Source: CAZJCK01 sp964544635 (GTDB lineage Bacteria > Zixibacteria > MSB-5A5 > GN15 > FEB-12). From it: 26,435 nt of DNA. Under the pieces are notes generated by a model. The model saw only the letters and a list, made by a program, of their open reading frames with translations. It was not told where the DNA came from and made no database searches. The first letter of the stretch is position 1. Each line of letters begins with the position of its first letter. The position numbers were made by a program, and so were the translations under genes. The stretch is from NCBI GenBank assembly GCA_964544635.1, contig CAZJCK010000050.1, forward strand, positions 1 through 26,435, written 5' to 3'. Below are positions 26,250 to 26,435 of this stretch, in pieces.

Positions 26250-26435
26250 GACTGCGGTCTCCTTTGTTTTTGCTTTCTCTATCGGCTACAACAAGGGAGA
26301 CGATTGTCTGTTCCGCAAGTGCGGGATGTGATTGTTGTGGGACGAATGTCGCGGCACCCCACTGCCCGGCAACTGCCGGGCAATTCCTTCATACGTCATC
26401 CCGGACAAGATCCGCCGGAGGCGGATCGCAGATCC
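26250..26435. repeat. Terminal noncoding stretch with hairpin repeats
   Basis: No gene is visible. A 9-bp perfect stem (tgcccggca 26363-26371 with 26374-26382) lacks a U-run. A second stem (gatccgcc 26409-26416 with 26420-26427) sits in CATCCCGGACAAGATCCGCC, a type of interspersed repeat. Its ccgccggaggcg core recurs near 82 at the other end of the window. Confidence 0.6.

Noticed and set aside
26363..26382. Terminator for a gene at the right edge
   Set aside because: The perfect stem has no U-run on either strand and lies upstream of, not downstream of, the nearest gene; it fits the repeat family better.

Overview
The window carries about 20 ordinary bacterial protein genes, one tRNA and a set of intergenic repeats. 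Genes for LolDE-type lipoprotein export, many signal peptides and a PEP-CTERM protein point to a Gram-negative (diderm) bacterium. It also carries McsA-McsB-ClpC, best known from Firmicutes. That mixture, with orphan PEP-CTERM and DUF4139 proteins, suits an uncultured lineage of the FCB/Zixibacteria kind. This placement is inference and weakly held. A run of exactly 100 Ns (16720-16819) shows that this is a scaffold, so the two sides may not be truly adjacent.

Layout. 1-52 is the tail of an unknown + strand gene. 53-1120 is noncoding and filled by a composite tandem repeat of about 360-377 bp made of hairpins. 7316-1125 (minus) is a protein-quality/envelope cluster, lolE-lolD-mcsA-mcsB-clpC, closed by a strong terminator. 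7417-9843 (plus) holds a NUDIX hydrolase, an exported two-domain VOC protein and an NmrA-type NAD(P)-binding protein, then a terminator. 10062-10700 is a PEP-CTERM protein with a sigma-54-like promoter. 13895-10801 (minus) is the housekeeping run ispE-spoVG-tRNA-Gln-prs-rplY. 14046-16718 (plus) is aconitase, whose upstream region has a consensus CRP-type palindrome. After the gap come a small membrane protein (plus), then on the minus strand priA, an exported TPR protein, a DUF4139 protein and a squalene/phytoene-synthase-like protein. A GT4 glycosyltransferase and a cytidylate-kinase-like protein lie on the plus strand, and a CoA-binding protein on the minus strand. The last 186 bases are noncoding and again contain hairpin repeats.

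How the genes work together. McsA/McsB (arginine kinase and activator) and ClpC (unfoldase) form a phospho-arginine degradation pathway, here in line with lipoprotein-release genes and with no CtsR repressor visible. IspE, Prs, L25, SpoVG and tRNA-Gln form a conserved housekeeping neighbourhood. I did not find a clearly new multi-gene system. The items most worth a second look are the lol-mcs-clp arrangement, the two CRP-type palindromes, the sigma-54-like promoter of the PEP-CTERM gene, and the mosaic repeat family.
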